From positions 1 to 64,000 of the forward strand of contig JASGKY010000025.1 in the NCBI GenBank assembly GCA_049840435.1: a stretch of DNA of 64,000 nt, given 5' to 3'. A program made the translations under genes and the position numbers. How positions within the stretch are numbered: the stretch's first letter is position 1; the number at the start of each line of letters is the position of its first letter. Shown piece by piece: positions 1-8,382 of this stretch. The notes beneath the pieces were generated by a model, which did not search any database, was not told where the DNA came from, and worked only from the letters and a program-made list of their open reading frames with translations. Source of the stretch: JADLHS01 sp049840435. GTDB taxonomy: Bacteria; Verrucomicrobiota; Verrucomicrobiia; Limisphaerales; JADLHS01.

Positions 1-894
1 TCTACTGATGAAGTGCTTGGAGTATTTGTGAAGGGTGTCGGGCCCCGATTCGATACGAAGGCTTTTGGTGTGAACATGGTGGAAGGAACCTTCATTAGTT
101 TTCCGGATTCTACGTATGCACCAGAAGTAGTCGTCAGTCGAACCATCGCAGACAAACTGGATGCAAAGGTGGGAGACCAACTTGTCATTCACTTCTTCCA
201 GGATCCGCCTCGCTTCCGACGACTCAAAATCACCGGCATCTATGAGACCAATCTCTCTGAATACTTTGATGGACGTTTCATCATTAGTGATATTCGTATG
301 ATTCAAAGGCTGAATGATTGGTCTGATAGCATCGCAGGCGGGCTTGAAGTTTTTGTAAGCCAGGAAGAACAGGCGGAAGTTGCGCAGGAAGAAATCGGCG
401 AATCAATGGATTTCGACTTGTCTATTGAACTGGTGAAAGACAAATTCATTCAGGTTTTTGAGTGGTTAAATCTGGTCAGCCGTCAGGTGAACATCCTACT
501 CGGAATTATTCTTATCGTTGTGTGCGTTAACATGATTTCGATCGTTTTGATTTTGGTGATGGAGCGAACGCAGATGATTGGAATGCTGAAAGCGATGGGA
601 GCTCGGAACGGTTTTATCCGGTCGATATTTGTATTCAACGGCATCAACCTTATTATCAAGGGACTATTGTTGGGAAACGTTCTTGGTCTTGCTGTTTGCT
701 TCCTGCAATGGAAGTTTCAAATCGTTAAACTCAATCCTCACGACTACTACATGAGCTATGTTCCTATCGGATGGCACTGGGATGTGGTGATCGTTCTGAA
801 CCTGCTAACGTTTGTCGTAGTGACAATGGTGCTACTTGTGCCGACGATGGTCATTGCGAGAATCAATCCAATCAAATCGATCCGTTTTGACTGA
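1..894 (+). CDS. ABC transporter permease, FtsX/LolE-like (5' end outside window)
   Basis: The reading frame is open at the left edge, so the start lies upstream of the window. The visible C-terminal part has a periplasmic segment followed by about three hydrophobic helices (roughly residues 160-185, 210-235 and 260-287), with the charged stretch ERTQMIGMLKAMGAR between the first two. That pattern is typical of the FtsX domain in LolC/LolE/MacB-type permeases, where the loop after the first helix of the domain meets the ATPase. The protein ends in NPIKSIRFD, a common ending in this family in Bacteroidota. The likely role is lipoprotein release or efflux across the inner membrane with an ATPase partner; the substrate cannot be told from this fragment. 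Confidence 0.8.
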   Translation, partial: STDEVLGVFVKGVGPRFDTKAFGVNMVEGTFISFPDSTYAPEVVVSRTIADKLDAKVGDQLVIHFFQDPPRFRRLKITGIYETNLSEYFDGRFIISDIRMIQRLNDWSDSIAGGLEVFVSQEEQAEVAQEEIGESMDFDLSIELVKDKFIQVFEWLNLVSRQVNILLGIILIVVCVNMISIVLILVMERTQMIGMLKAMGARNGFIRSIFVFNGINLIIKGLLLGNVLGLAVCFLQWKFQIVKLNPHDYYMSYVPIGWHWDVVIVLNLLTFVVVTMVLLVPTMVIARINPIKSIRFD

Positions 895-973
895 CGCATT
901 TAGATGACAAACTCGAATAATTTCCTATTTTTGCTTTAATCAGGGAGCCCACCCGATCCGAAAAGTTAAAGTT

Positions 974-1531
974 ATGCAGCTAAAATTTAAGAATCCGGTC
1001 CGACCGGACTTGACCAGTACTATTCAGAAGAGAAACCGTCGATTACAGGCGTTCTTTAATGCAAAGAATCTGGATGTTCGTTTACACGGTGACGCACAGA
1101 ATCCTTTAATGGTGTTGTGCGGTTGCGTTGGCTTGTCGTCGTACGTTCACAATTTCGACCTTAGAATGTTGGATAAACCCAACCAGGGAGAGGTTTTGAA
1201 GATCTTCAAGCTGACCGAGATTATTCAGGGAACACGCGAAGAGATTGTTGAATGGTTGCAGCAGTATCCTCAGATGCCGCTGTATCGCATCCAGCACAAA
1301 GACAGTAAACTGTACTTGTGCGGCTTCAACTTTGTAGATCGCGAACAGAAACTTGGCCGCTATCCGGTGTTTGCGCGCGAAGACTACCACATTTATAAAC
1401 AACGGGAAGCAGCAGATGACATTCTGAATATGCTAAAGGAGGACGGCTACGAAGTAGAGATCTCAGAGCCTGATCTGGAACTTGTAAAGTCGCACGTTGG
1501 ACCGGTGTCGTTCGTTGGATACCAGGAGTAA
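974..1531 (+). CDS. Conserved-looking hypothetical protein, 185 aa
   Basis: I do not recognise this family. The protein is soluble, without signal peptide or membrane segment, and mixed alpha/beta in composition. It begins 80 bases after the permease gene on the same strand and is followed by a clear terminator at 1566-1590, so it probably ends that transcription unit. Codon use matches its neighbours and the opposite-strand frames are short. The ATG at 974 is the first good start in the frame. No function is proposed. Confidence 0.6.
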   Translation: MQLKFKNPVRPDLTSTIQKRNRRLQAFFNAKNLDVRLHGDAQNPLMVLCGCVGLSSYVHNFDLRMLDKPNQGEVLKIFKLTEIIQGTREEIVEWLQQYPQMPLYRIQHKDSKLYLCGFNFVDREQKLGRYPVFAREDYHIYKQREAADDILNMLKEDGYEVEISEPDLELVKSHVGPVSFVGYQE

Positions 1532-1565
1532 TTTAGAATTTGACAATTGACAATTGATAATTATT

Positions 1566-1590
1566 AGGGCCCTGCTGGGGCCCTTTTTAT
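1566..1590 (+). terminator. Rho-independent terminator
   Basis: A seven-base stem AGGGCCC/GGGCCCT with a five-base loop is followed directly by a run of T (1584-1588). It lies 35 bases after the stop of the 185-aa gene. A second GC hairpin at 1698-1714 has no T run in either direction and may be a weak terminator for the opposing glycosyltransferase gene. Confidence 0.85.
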
Positions 1591-1752
1591 TTCAGGAGTT
1601 CCAGAAGATTGATGATACCTGTTCCAACCTTAATTTGTTCGAATCTTTCGTTGAGATACGTGCCTGCAATTGATGTAAATACCGTTATCAACAACAACGG
1701 GCCCAACTGGCCCGCACTAAATTCTCAATTCTGAATTCTGGATTCTGGATTT

Positions 1753-2535
1753 CTATGAGTAGCTCTTCTTCAGTCTCGTCTGTGTCGACTGGCCGAAAGG
1801 GATGAACTTCTTGAACCAGCTTTGAATGGTCATCTGAAGTACTCCAAAGAATGCTTCCTTAAAAATACCGGCAGACATTTTGGATTCACCGCGTGTACGT
1901 TCCGTAAAGATAATCGGAACTTCGGTAAGGTTGAAACCCAACTTCCACGCAAGGAATTTCATTTCTATCTGAAACGCGTAACCAACGAAGCGAACCTTAT
2001 CAAGAGGAATTGTTTCCAGCACATGGCGACGGTAGCAGAGAAATCCTGCAGTCGTGTCGCGGATAGGCATACTTGTAATCAGACGCACATAGCTGCTGGC
2101 GAAATAGGAAAGTAGCACACGACCGATCGGCCAGTTTACTACATTAACGCCTGTTGCATAGCGGGAGCCAATTGCGACGTCACTTCCCCGCTCAGCACAG
2201 CTGAGGTATAGATTTACGAGATCCTTTGGGTCATGCGAAAAGTCGGCGTCCATCTCCAGGATGTAATCATATCCTTTCTCGATGGCGTACCGGAACCCTG
2301 CAATGTAAGCAGTCCCTAGTCCGAGCTTTCCTTTTCTGCGAACCATATGAAGCCTCACCTCATCGGTGTTATACTCTTGCTGCATTTGCTCAACAATCTC
2401 AGGAGTTCCGTCAGGCGAGTTGTCATCAACGATAAGGATGTGAAAATCCTTAGGCAGACCAAAGACAGTATCAATCATCGCGCGGATGTTTTCGCGCTCC
2501 TTATAAGTAGGAATGATGACGATGGCGTTCTTCAC
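1753..2535 (-). CDS. GT2 glycosyltransferase, polyprenol monophosphomannose synthase-like
   Basis: This is a GT-A fold family 2 enzyme of 260 residues, related to dolichol/polyprenol phosphate mannosyltransferases that move a sugar from a nucleotide donor to a lipid phosphate at the inner face of the membrane. The N-terminus has the beta-strand IVIIPTYKE, then VDDNSPDGT (nucleotide binding) and MDADFSHDP (the DxD metal site). The later DTTAGFLCYRR segment matches the acceptor-side motif of the DPM1 group. There is no C-terminal membrane domain, as in the soluble DPM1 type. The ATG at 2535 directly precedes the first beta-strand, which fixes the start. The sugar and acceptor are inferred from the family only. 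Confidence 0.85.
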   Translation of the reverse strand: MKNAIVIIPTYKERENIRAMIDTVFGLPKDFHILIVDDNSPDGTPEIVEQMQQEYNTDEVRLHMVRRKGKLGLGTAYIAGFRYAIEKGYDYILEMDADFSHDPKDLVNLYLSCAERGSDVAIGSRYATGVNVVNWPIGRVLLSYFASSYVRLITSMPIRDTTAGFLCYRRHVLETIPLDKVRFVGYAFQIEMKFLAWKLGFNLTEVPIIFTERTRGESKMSAGIFKEAFFGVLQMTIQSWFKKFIPFGQSTQTRLKKSYS

Positions 2536-2697
2536 TTGAAGGGATGGCTTTTGACAAAACTATAAAAACTCATCATTTTAACAATCGATTCCGGAAGTTG
2601 GTTTACTTTTTTTCCGAACCCGGTGACTATAATTTTTTTACGGCGATTTTGGCCTGTTTTGCCAGGCATTCCCAGTGAACACCGGGGGTCTCATTAA

Positions 2698-2730
2698 GAA
2701 AAAAGGACGGGAGGTTGTGTCAACCACCCG
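2698..2730 (-). terminator. Rho-independent terminator of the EF-G-like gene
   Basis: Read on the minus strand, CGGGTGGTTG and CAACCTCCCG form a ten-base stem (one mismatch) with a three-base loop at 2708-2730, followed by TCC and six T residues. It lies about 40 bases after the stop of the EF-G-like gene. Confidence 0.85.
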
Positions 2731-2767
2731 CCCTTCAGGCGTCCGTGTACCGTGCAAGAATGTGAGT

Positions 2768-4894
2768 CTAAACAGCTTCTGCTAATTGAACGGACTTCGA
2801 TAATTTCTGTTGAACATCAGCGGGCACAGATGCGTAGTCAGTGAAGTGCTGAGTAAATCTTGCACGTCCCTGCGACAGCGAACGGAGCGATGTTGAGTAT
2901 CTGTCAAGAGTGGCCAGCGGCGTTCGCGCCTTTATAACCTGGTAATTGTCGCGGCTATCCATTCCCATAATAAGTGCGCGTCGGGTTTGAAGATCTCCCA
3001 TCACTTCGCCCATGATATCTTCCGGTACCATCACCTCCAGGTCATAGATAGGTTCGAGTAGTTGTGGTTCAGATTTCAGGAAGGCTTCCCGGAATGCCAT
3101 CATGCCTGCAATCTTGAATGAGATATCATTCGAGTCAACCGGATGCATCTTTCCGTCATATACCATCACGCGAACATCGCGAACGCGTGAACCCGTAATG
3201 GGACCTTCCTCCATTTTTTCCATCACGCCTTTCAGAATGGATGGAATGAATCGCGTATCGATCACTCCCCCTACAATACAATTGTAGAACACGAGCTTTC
3301 CTCCCCAGGGGAGATCAATTACTTCTTTGCCCCGAACACTGTAGTCTTTTGGCTCAGGCATACCATCGGAATAGGCCTCAACTTTCATATGCACTTCAGC
3401 AAACTGTCCTGCCCCGCCCGATTGCTTCTTGTGGCGATAGGTAGCGTTTGCTCCTTTGCGTATAGTTTCGCGATAGGCAATGCGTGGTGTTTCGTATTCA
3501 ACGGGCAGCTTATAAACATTCTCCAGAATCCATTTACAGACTGCGAGATGAAGTTCGCCTTGTCCGCTGATCAGCAGCTGCTTTACTTCAGGAGAGAATT
3601 CAACTTCCAATGTCGGATCCTCCTGATGAATCTTTTGCAACACTTCCCCTATACGCTCATCGTCTTTCTTGCTCTTGGCCGTAACGGCGGTACGTATGCG
3701 AGGCTCGGGATATTCCATAGGTTTGATGGTGACATCGTAACCGCGGGCGTGCAATGTTTGATTGGTGTAAGTGTCGCGTAGCTTAAGCGTTGCGCCAATG
3801 TCTCCGGCGACGAGCCGGTCAACGGGATTGCGTGTTTTTCCATCCATGATAAACAATTGATGGAAGCGCTCTGCAGCACCCGTTTGACTATTGATCAATT
3901 CTGAGCTTGTCGTTATCTCACCGCTGATTACTTTAAAGAAGGTGAGTTTGCCAAGGTTAGGTTCAAGATGCGTCTTAAATACAAAGGCGGCTGCCGGCTG
4001 ATTCTGATCAAATGGTAATTCTTTTCCGTCAACAGTCTGTTCCGGTTTTGCTTCAAGTGGCGATGGAGCGACGTTGTCGATGAAGCCCATAAGTCTGCCA
4101 CTACCCATGTTCTTCTTGGCAGATACAACAAACACTGGAAATACATCATGGTGAATCATTCCCAGCATAAGGCCTTCGCGCATCTCATCTTCGTCGAGCG
4201 TACCTTTCTCGAAATACTTTTCCATTAAGCCTTCGTGATTTTCTGCCGCGCGTTCCACCAGTTCATTGTGCAACGCCATTGCCTTTTCTTTTTCACTGTC
4301 GGGGATGGGAAGTTTCTCCGGACGGCCTCCTTCGGCAGGAAAGCGGTACATCACCATCTTCAGCAGATCTATGATTGCATTAAACGATTCGCCCTGATTG
4401 AGCGGATATTGCATTTGAACAACGGCTTTCCCAAAACGATCTCTAACCTGACTTAGTGCTGTGTCAAAATCTGCTTTTGGATGATCGACCTGGTTGATCG
4501 CAAAGATTGCAGGCTTTTGCATTTGGTCGATGTAGTCCCAGATAAGCTCGGTGCCTACCTCTACGCCGTATTGGGCGTTAACGACGATTACGCAGGTATC
4601 TGCAACCCTAGCTGCAGAAACCATTTCTCCGATAAAATCATCGAATCCTGGTGTATCGATGATGTTGATCTTATAATCTCGCCACTCGGTATGCATCGAT
4701 GAGGCGAAAACCGAATTCCCCCGCTCTTGTTCGATCTCATGGAAGTCAGACACCGTGTTTTTACCTTCGATTGTACCCCGTCGGTGTGTGATGCCTGCTT
4801 CAAATACCATGTCTTCGGCCAGCAGGGTCTTGCCGGCCTTGGGCGCACCCAACAGAACTATGTTCTTCAGGTGCTTTTCGTCGTAGATTTTCAT
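2768..4894 (-). CDS. Elongation factor G-like translational GTPase (paralogue)
   Basis: The 708-residue protein has the full EF-G layout: G domain, domain II, and the domain III-V region ending in the EF-G C-terminal fold. G1 reads GAPKAGKT, G3 DTPGFDD, and G4 NQVD in place of the usual NKVD. The switch I region (about residues 40-60) differs strongly from canonical fusA and lacks the normal RGITI motif, having ERGNSVF instead. This marks it as the divergent EF-G-like group found beside fusA in Bacteroidota, rather than the housekeeping factor. It may act in ribosome recycling, or lack strong GTPase function; that is inference. It stands alone, with its own terminator at 2698-2730. The ATG at 4894 starts directly at the first beta-strand. 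Confidence 0.88.
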   Translation of the reverse strand: MKIYDEKHLKNIVLLGAPKAGKTLLAEDMVFEAGITHRRGTIEGKNTVSDFHEIEQERGNSVFASSMHTEWRDYKINIIDTPGFDDFIGEMVSAARVADTCVIVVNAQYGVEVGTELIWDYIDQMQKPAIFAINQVDHPKADFDTALSQVRDRFGKAVVQMQYPLNQGESFNAIIDLLKMVMYRFPAEGGRPEKLPIPDSEKEKAMALHNELVERAAENHEGLMEKYFEKGTLDEDEMREGLMLGMIHHDVFPVFVVSAKKNMGSGRLMGFIDNVAPSPLEAKPEQTVDGKELPFDQNQPAAAFVFKTHLEPNLGKLTFFKVISGEITTSSELINSQTGAAERFHQLFIMDGKTRNPVDRLVAGDIGATLKLRDTYTNQTLHARGYDVTIKPMEYPEPRIRTAVTAKSKKDDERIGEVLQKIHQEDPTLEVEFSPEVKQLLISGQGELHLAVCKWILENVYKLPVEYETPRIAYRETIRKGANATYRHKKQSGGAGQFAEVHMKVEAYSDGMPEPKDYSVRGKEVIDLPWGGKLVFYNCIVGGVIDTRFIPSILKGVMEKMEEGPITGSRVRDVRVMVYDGKMHPVDSNDISFKIAGMMAFREAFLKSEPQLLEPIYDLEVMVPEDIMGEVMGDLQTRRALIMGMDSRDNYQVIKARTPLATLDRYSTSLRSLSQGRARFTQHFTDYASVPADVQQKLSKSVQLAEAV

Positions 4895-5138
4895 GTGCGT
4901 TTGGTTTAGTCGTCACACGAAACGCTCTTGGGAAGGAAAACGTAAGGCCACTGAGTGCGTCGAATGAGCATTTCATGGGCGAACGGTTAGAAGTGGAAGA
5001 TGGGAATAACACAATGAATATAACAAAATCGTTGGCTTGAAAAAGCGAATGCCCTAACTAATTATGCCATTCTTCGTTATTTAGCTACATTCGGGTAACC
5101 GAGATTTCTATTCAACCATACAGGATATAATCAAGCAT

Positions 5139-5963
5139 ATGAAGCACCTTTTGACATTAGCACTCTTCTTCTGTATCACAGCACTTTCAGCTCAGGACTT
5201 TGAAGGCATCATGACGTGGAAGATCACGTCAGAAATCACAGATCCCAAACTCAAAGCGCAAATGGAAGAGGCTCAAAAGAAAGCAAACGACCCTGCTTCA
5301 CAGGCACAGATGAAGGAGTTGCAAGCGAAGATGGACGATCCGCAGTTCAAACAAATGCTGGAGAGTAATCCGCAAATGAAAGCGCAGATCGAAGCAGCCA
5401 TGAAGATGGCTCAAAGCGGTGACATTAATTCAATGATGCCAAAAGGCTACACCGCAAAATTCAAGAACAAAAATATGGTGAGTGTGATGGAGGGCGGTAT
5501 GATGTCCAACATGGAAGTTCTGTACCTCTCGGGTGAAGATAAAGTTTACATGATCAACCGATCAGCAAAGACGTACTCTCCAATGGCCGCCAATGCAACA
5601 CAAGAGAAAAAGGACGTCGACGCGAAAGTGACAAAGACAAGCGAAACTACACGGATACTGAATTATACATGCACCAAGTATATCGTGGAAGTAAAGTCTG
5701 ATAAGGGCACAACGATGCAACAAATATTCTGGACTACGAAAGACATCCCGGGCATCGACTTCAAGGCGATGGCCAAGCAACGCCTTGGTAACTCAAGCCA
5801 ACGCATGTGGTATTCAGAAATTGACGGTGTGCCACTGAGGATGGAAATGAAGATGCCTCAGGCTAACATGGTGATGGAAGCCACTGACATCAAGAAGCAG
5901 TCATTACCTGCCTCTGATTTTGCAATTCCTGCCGGGTTCAAGGAGACCAGTCTCGGATTCTAA
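5139..5963 (+). CDS. Secreted DUF4412 domain protein
   Basis: The protein starts with a signal peptide (LLTLALFFCITALSAQ, cut likely after the AQ) and is therefore exported. Residues 20-90 are rich in charged and Met/Gln residues and likely form helices; this part interrupts the usual start of the domain. The rest matches the DUF4412 family of Bacteroidota, with a segment on the modified residue state (ILNYTCTKYIVEVKS) and the closing DFAIPAGFKE. Its function is not known. The gene is single, between divergent and convergent neighbours, and the ATG at 5139 gives a perfect signal peptide. Confidence 0.75.
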   Translation: MKHLLTLALFFCITALSAQDFEGIMTWKITSEITDPKLKAQMEEAQKKANDPASQAQMKELQAKMDDPQFKQMLESNPQMKAQIEAAMKMAQSGDINSMMPKGYTAKFKNKNMVSVMEGGMMSNMEVLYLSGEDKVYMINRSAKTYSPMAANATQEKKDVDAKVTKTSETTRILNYTCTKYIVEVKSDKGTTMQQIFWTTKDIPGIDFKAMAKQRLGNSSQRMWYSEIDGVPLRMEMKMPQANMVMEATDIKKQSLPASDFAIPAGFKETSLGF

Positions 5964-5978
5964 ACTTTCCTTTTCTTA

Positions 5979-6410
5979 TTACTTAGGAGATGCTACACCG
6001 GCATAAGTTTGCCGGACGATCTTTCCATTTTGAATGATGAAAGTGTCTGTTGCATAAGTAAGGTTGAAGGTGGGCGTATTTGCTTCCCAGAGGATGTAGC
6101 CGACGTCACCAGTAACAACGCTTTTATTTAGTTTCAGCGTGGCAGAGTCTTTAGGGAACACCCGAAAGGCATTTACAAAGTTCTCACGTATCTCCGTTAA
6201 ACCACGAAATGTCTTATCAGGAGTAATCAGGACTGATTCTTCTGTATAGTCAGCCATTGTACCTTCCAGATCATTTCCCTGGAAGGTTGCCCAATGATGA
6301 TCGAGCACTCTTTTTGTTTCGCTCTCATTAATTGCATTTTCTGATGAAGGCTTTTCTGCTGAAGTGCAAGCAGCGAAAAGAACAAGGACCAGAGGGATGT
6401 AAAGCTTCAT
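5979..6410 (-). CDS. NTF2/SnoaL-like (DUF4440) lipoprotein
   Basis: From the ATG at 6410 the protein begins with a lipoprotein signal ending in the lipobox LFAAC, so it is likely anchored to a membrane. The remaining 120 residues form one NTF2-like cone domain of the DUF4440 type, with the LEGTMADYTEESVLITPDK segment typical of it. Such domains bind small ligands or are enzymes; nothing here fixes which. An ATG 33 bases upstream (6443) would add eleven residues before the signal and is less likely. It converges on the DUF4412 gene with a 15-base gap. Confidence 0.75.
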   Translation of the reverse strand: MKLYIPLVLVLFAACTSAEKPSSENAINESETKRVLDHHWATFQGNDLEGTMADYTEESVLITPDKTFRGLTEIRENFVNAFRVFPKDSATLKLNKSVVTGDVGYILWEANTPTFNLTYATDTFIIQNGKIVRQTYAGVASPK

Positions 6411-6698
6411 ATGGTGTGGGTTGTTAGAAATACATGACGTCACAGTTCAGTGAAGCTATCTCTTTTTTTTGTAATTGAAAATGGATAGGAGCTCAACTGA
6501 GATTCAGACGGGAAATGCAACTTCATCGTTGATATTGCAGTGTCCGAACTTTGAGACTGCCGACCTCATATCAACTAAAGCGGTAACGTGACCTGTGAGA
6601 CGACAATTTGCGACCAGGCGTCGGTTTCGAATTGAAAAGGGATCAAAGCTGTTCCAGGAATAGATCGCCTATACATCCACGTTACGTACACTGTGTAT

Positions 6699-6775
6699 GC
6701 ACGATACATGCACGATTCATCGGTATAAGGTCGGTATAAGGCCGGTATAAGGTCGGTATAAGGTCGCTATAAAAT
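6699..6775. repeat. Seven tandem 11-bp units in a 515-bp non-coding gap
   Basis: Two units of the form GCACGATWCAT (6699-6709 and 6710-6720) run without a break into four units of CGGTATAAGGY (6721-6764) and one decayed unit CGCTATAAAAT (6765-6775). All seven share the 11-bp period, close to one turn of the helix. The gap from 6411 to 6925 holds no gene. The array lies about 290 bases upstream of the NTF2-like lipoprotein gene and 150 bases downstream of the desaturase gene. It could be a phased set of protein-binding sites. Confidence 0.8.
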
Positions 6776-6925
6776 TACCGAAAACGAGAGGTGGGGAGGA
6801 TCAGATCGTTGACATCAGTGCGTGCAGCCAATGCAATTAAACACGCCGTTCAAATTAACAACGCCGTCGCGAATTTTGGTTCATTCCTGGGAATAATTCC
6901 GAGCAGACGGAGTTGACCATGAAAT

Positions 6926-8053
6926 CTATCTGGATGCCCCCAGTTGTTTCAGCATTCGTGCGTGAGCCAATACTGCGCCGCTAAAGGTCTTGTAACTCTT
7001 GTACGGAAGTCCAAACTCCTCCGCTGTAGCCTTTACAATCCCAGCGATCTTCCTGTAATGGACATGACAAATATTCGGAAACAAGTGGTGCTCAATTTGG
7101 AAGTTCAGGCCTCCCACGTACCACGACAACAAACGATTTCCATTTCCATAATTGGTCGTCGTTAGTAATTGATGCACTGCCCAATTGTGCTCCAGACTTT
7201 TGTGTTCATCGGGTTCAGGATATTCTGTTCCTTCGACAACATGAGCAGGTTGGAAAATTATAGCGAGAATAAATCCCGCCATATAATGCATGGCAAAGAT
7301 TCCGATAAGTACCTGCCACCACAACAAATCTGTTAGCAGGACGGGAATTACAAATGCATAAGTAATGAAGCAGATTTTGGTGATTGCTAATATTACCCAT
7401 TGCGCAGCAACGGTTGTTTTTTGTGCATGGAGCAATCCATTATTCTGATACCTCGACAGACGTGTAAAATCTTTAAACAATATCCACACGATTGTCATCA
7501 GGCCATAAAGGAACCACGCATAGATATGTTGATAACGATGCACAGGCTTCCACTCAGACTGAGGAGCCATTCTCAATGCACCACGGGGACTGATGTCTTC
7601 GTCTTCTTCGAAGATGTTTGTATAAGAGTGATGAAGAACATTGTGTTGTATTTTCCAGTTGAACGAAGTTGCCCCGAGCATATTCAACGAATACCCGATG
7701 AAGTCATTCACCCAACGTTTCTTTGAATAGGCGCCGTGATTGGCATCATGCATTACTGACAAGCCAATACCTGCAAGTCCGAGGCCCATCACGAAAGTAA
7801 GTCCGAGGAGGCCGGCGGTGCTTGTTACCGTGCTGGTAATGATCAGAATATAGGGGATGAAAAAAGCAGAGAACATGATCGCCGTTTTCACGAGCATCTC
7901 TGCGTTGCCATGTCGTTCGATTTTATTACTGCGAAAATATTCATTCACTCGTTTGTTCAACTCCACAACAAAGTCCCGGCGTGAACTTCCGAATGTGATT
8001 GAAGCGGATGGAACGGTTGCCTTTGTCATCGCTGCAGTTTGTTTTTGGCCCAC
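6926..8053 (-). CDS. Membrane fatty acid desaturase, linoleoyl-CoA desaturase-like
   Basis: The protein is a di-iron membrane desaturase that introduces double bonds into acyl chains of lipids or acyl-CoA. All three histidine boxes are present: HDANHG near residue 105, HNVLHHSYTN near 140, and QIEHHLFP near 320. The QxxHH form of the third box is that of front-end (delta-5/6) type enzymes. Four to six hydrophobic helices surround them. There is no cytochrome b5 domain. The ATG at 8053 is used here; a second ATG eight codons later is an equally good start. Non-coding DNA of 330 bases (8054-8382) separates it from the next gene, in which I see no clear structure. Confidence 0.88.
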   Translation of the reverse strand: MGQKQTAAMTKATVPSASITFGSSRRDFVVELNKRVNEYFRSNKIERHGNAEMLVKTAIMFSAFFIPYILIITSTVTSTAGLLGLTFVMGLGLAGIGLSVMHDANHGAYSKKRWVNDFIGYSLNMLGATSFNWKIQHNVLHHSYTNIFEEDEDISPRGALRMAPQSEWKPVHRYQHIYAWFLYGLMTIVWILFKDFTRLSRYQNNGLLHAQKTTVAAQWVILAITKICFITYAFVIPVLLTDLLWWQVLIGIFAMHYMAGFILAIIFQPAHVVEGTEYPEPDEHKSLEHNWAVHQLLTTTNYGNGNRLLSWYVGGLNFQIEHHLFPNICHVHYRKIAGIVKATAEEFGLPYKSYKTFSGAVLAHARMLKQLGASR

Positions 8054-8382
8054 ACTATGACGCTAACTTATCGTGATGACATGCGAGCGCACTGTATGTG
8101 TGCTGTTGGGTTTGTGTCTTCTGCCTTGTTTTAAACTGGGGAGACTTAAGAAACCACGGTTGGCAGGGGCCTAATGCAGTGAATTAGTTTTCCGCAATTG
8201 ATTTGCAAAAGTAGTGTTTACCTGACGGAGTTCCAATCGGCGGCCTGTCACTGCTTACAGGTGGCGACACGCGGCGAGTCCGAACGGTGAAATACGACCA
8301 GGCATTTGGCAAACGATCGGCGGGTACTTAAATTATGGTAATTATCAGATAATTGTTAGCTCATTGGTATAACCTTCTCAGC

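Noticed and set aside
1535..1755. Short AT-rich direct repeats (GACAATT and TTCTGGA types) around the first terminator
   Set aside because: Low-complexity intergenic repeats with no link to a gene function that I can argue.
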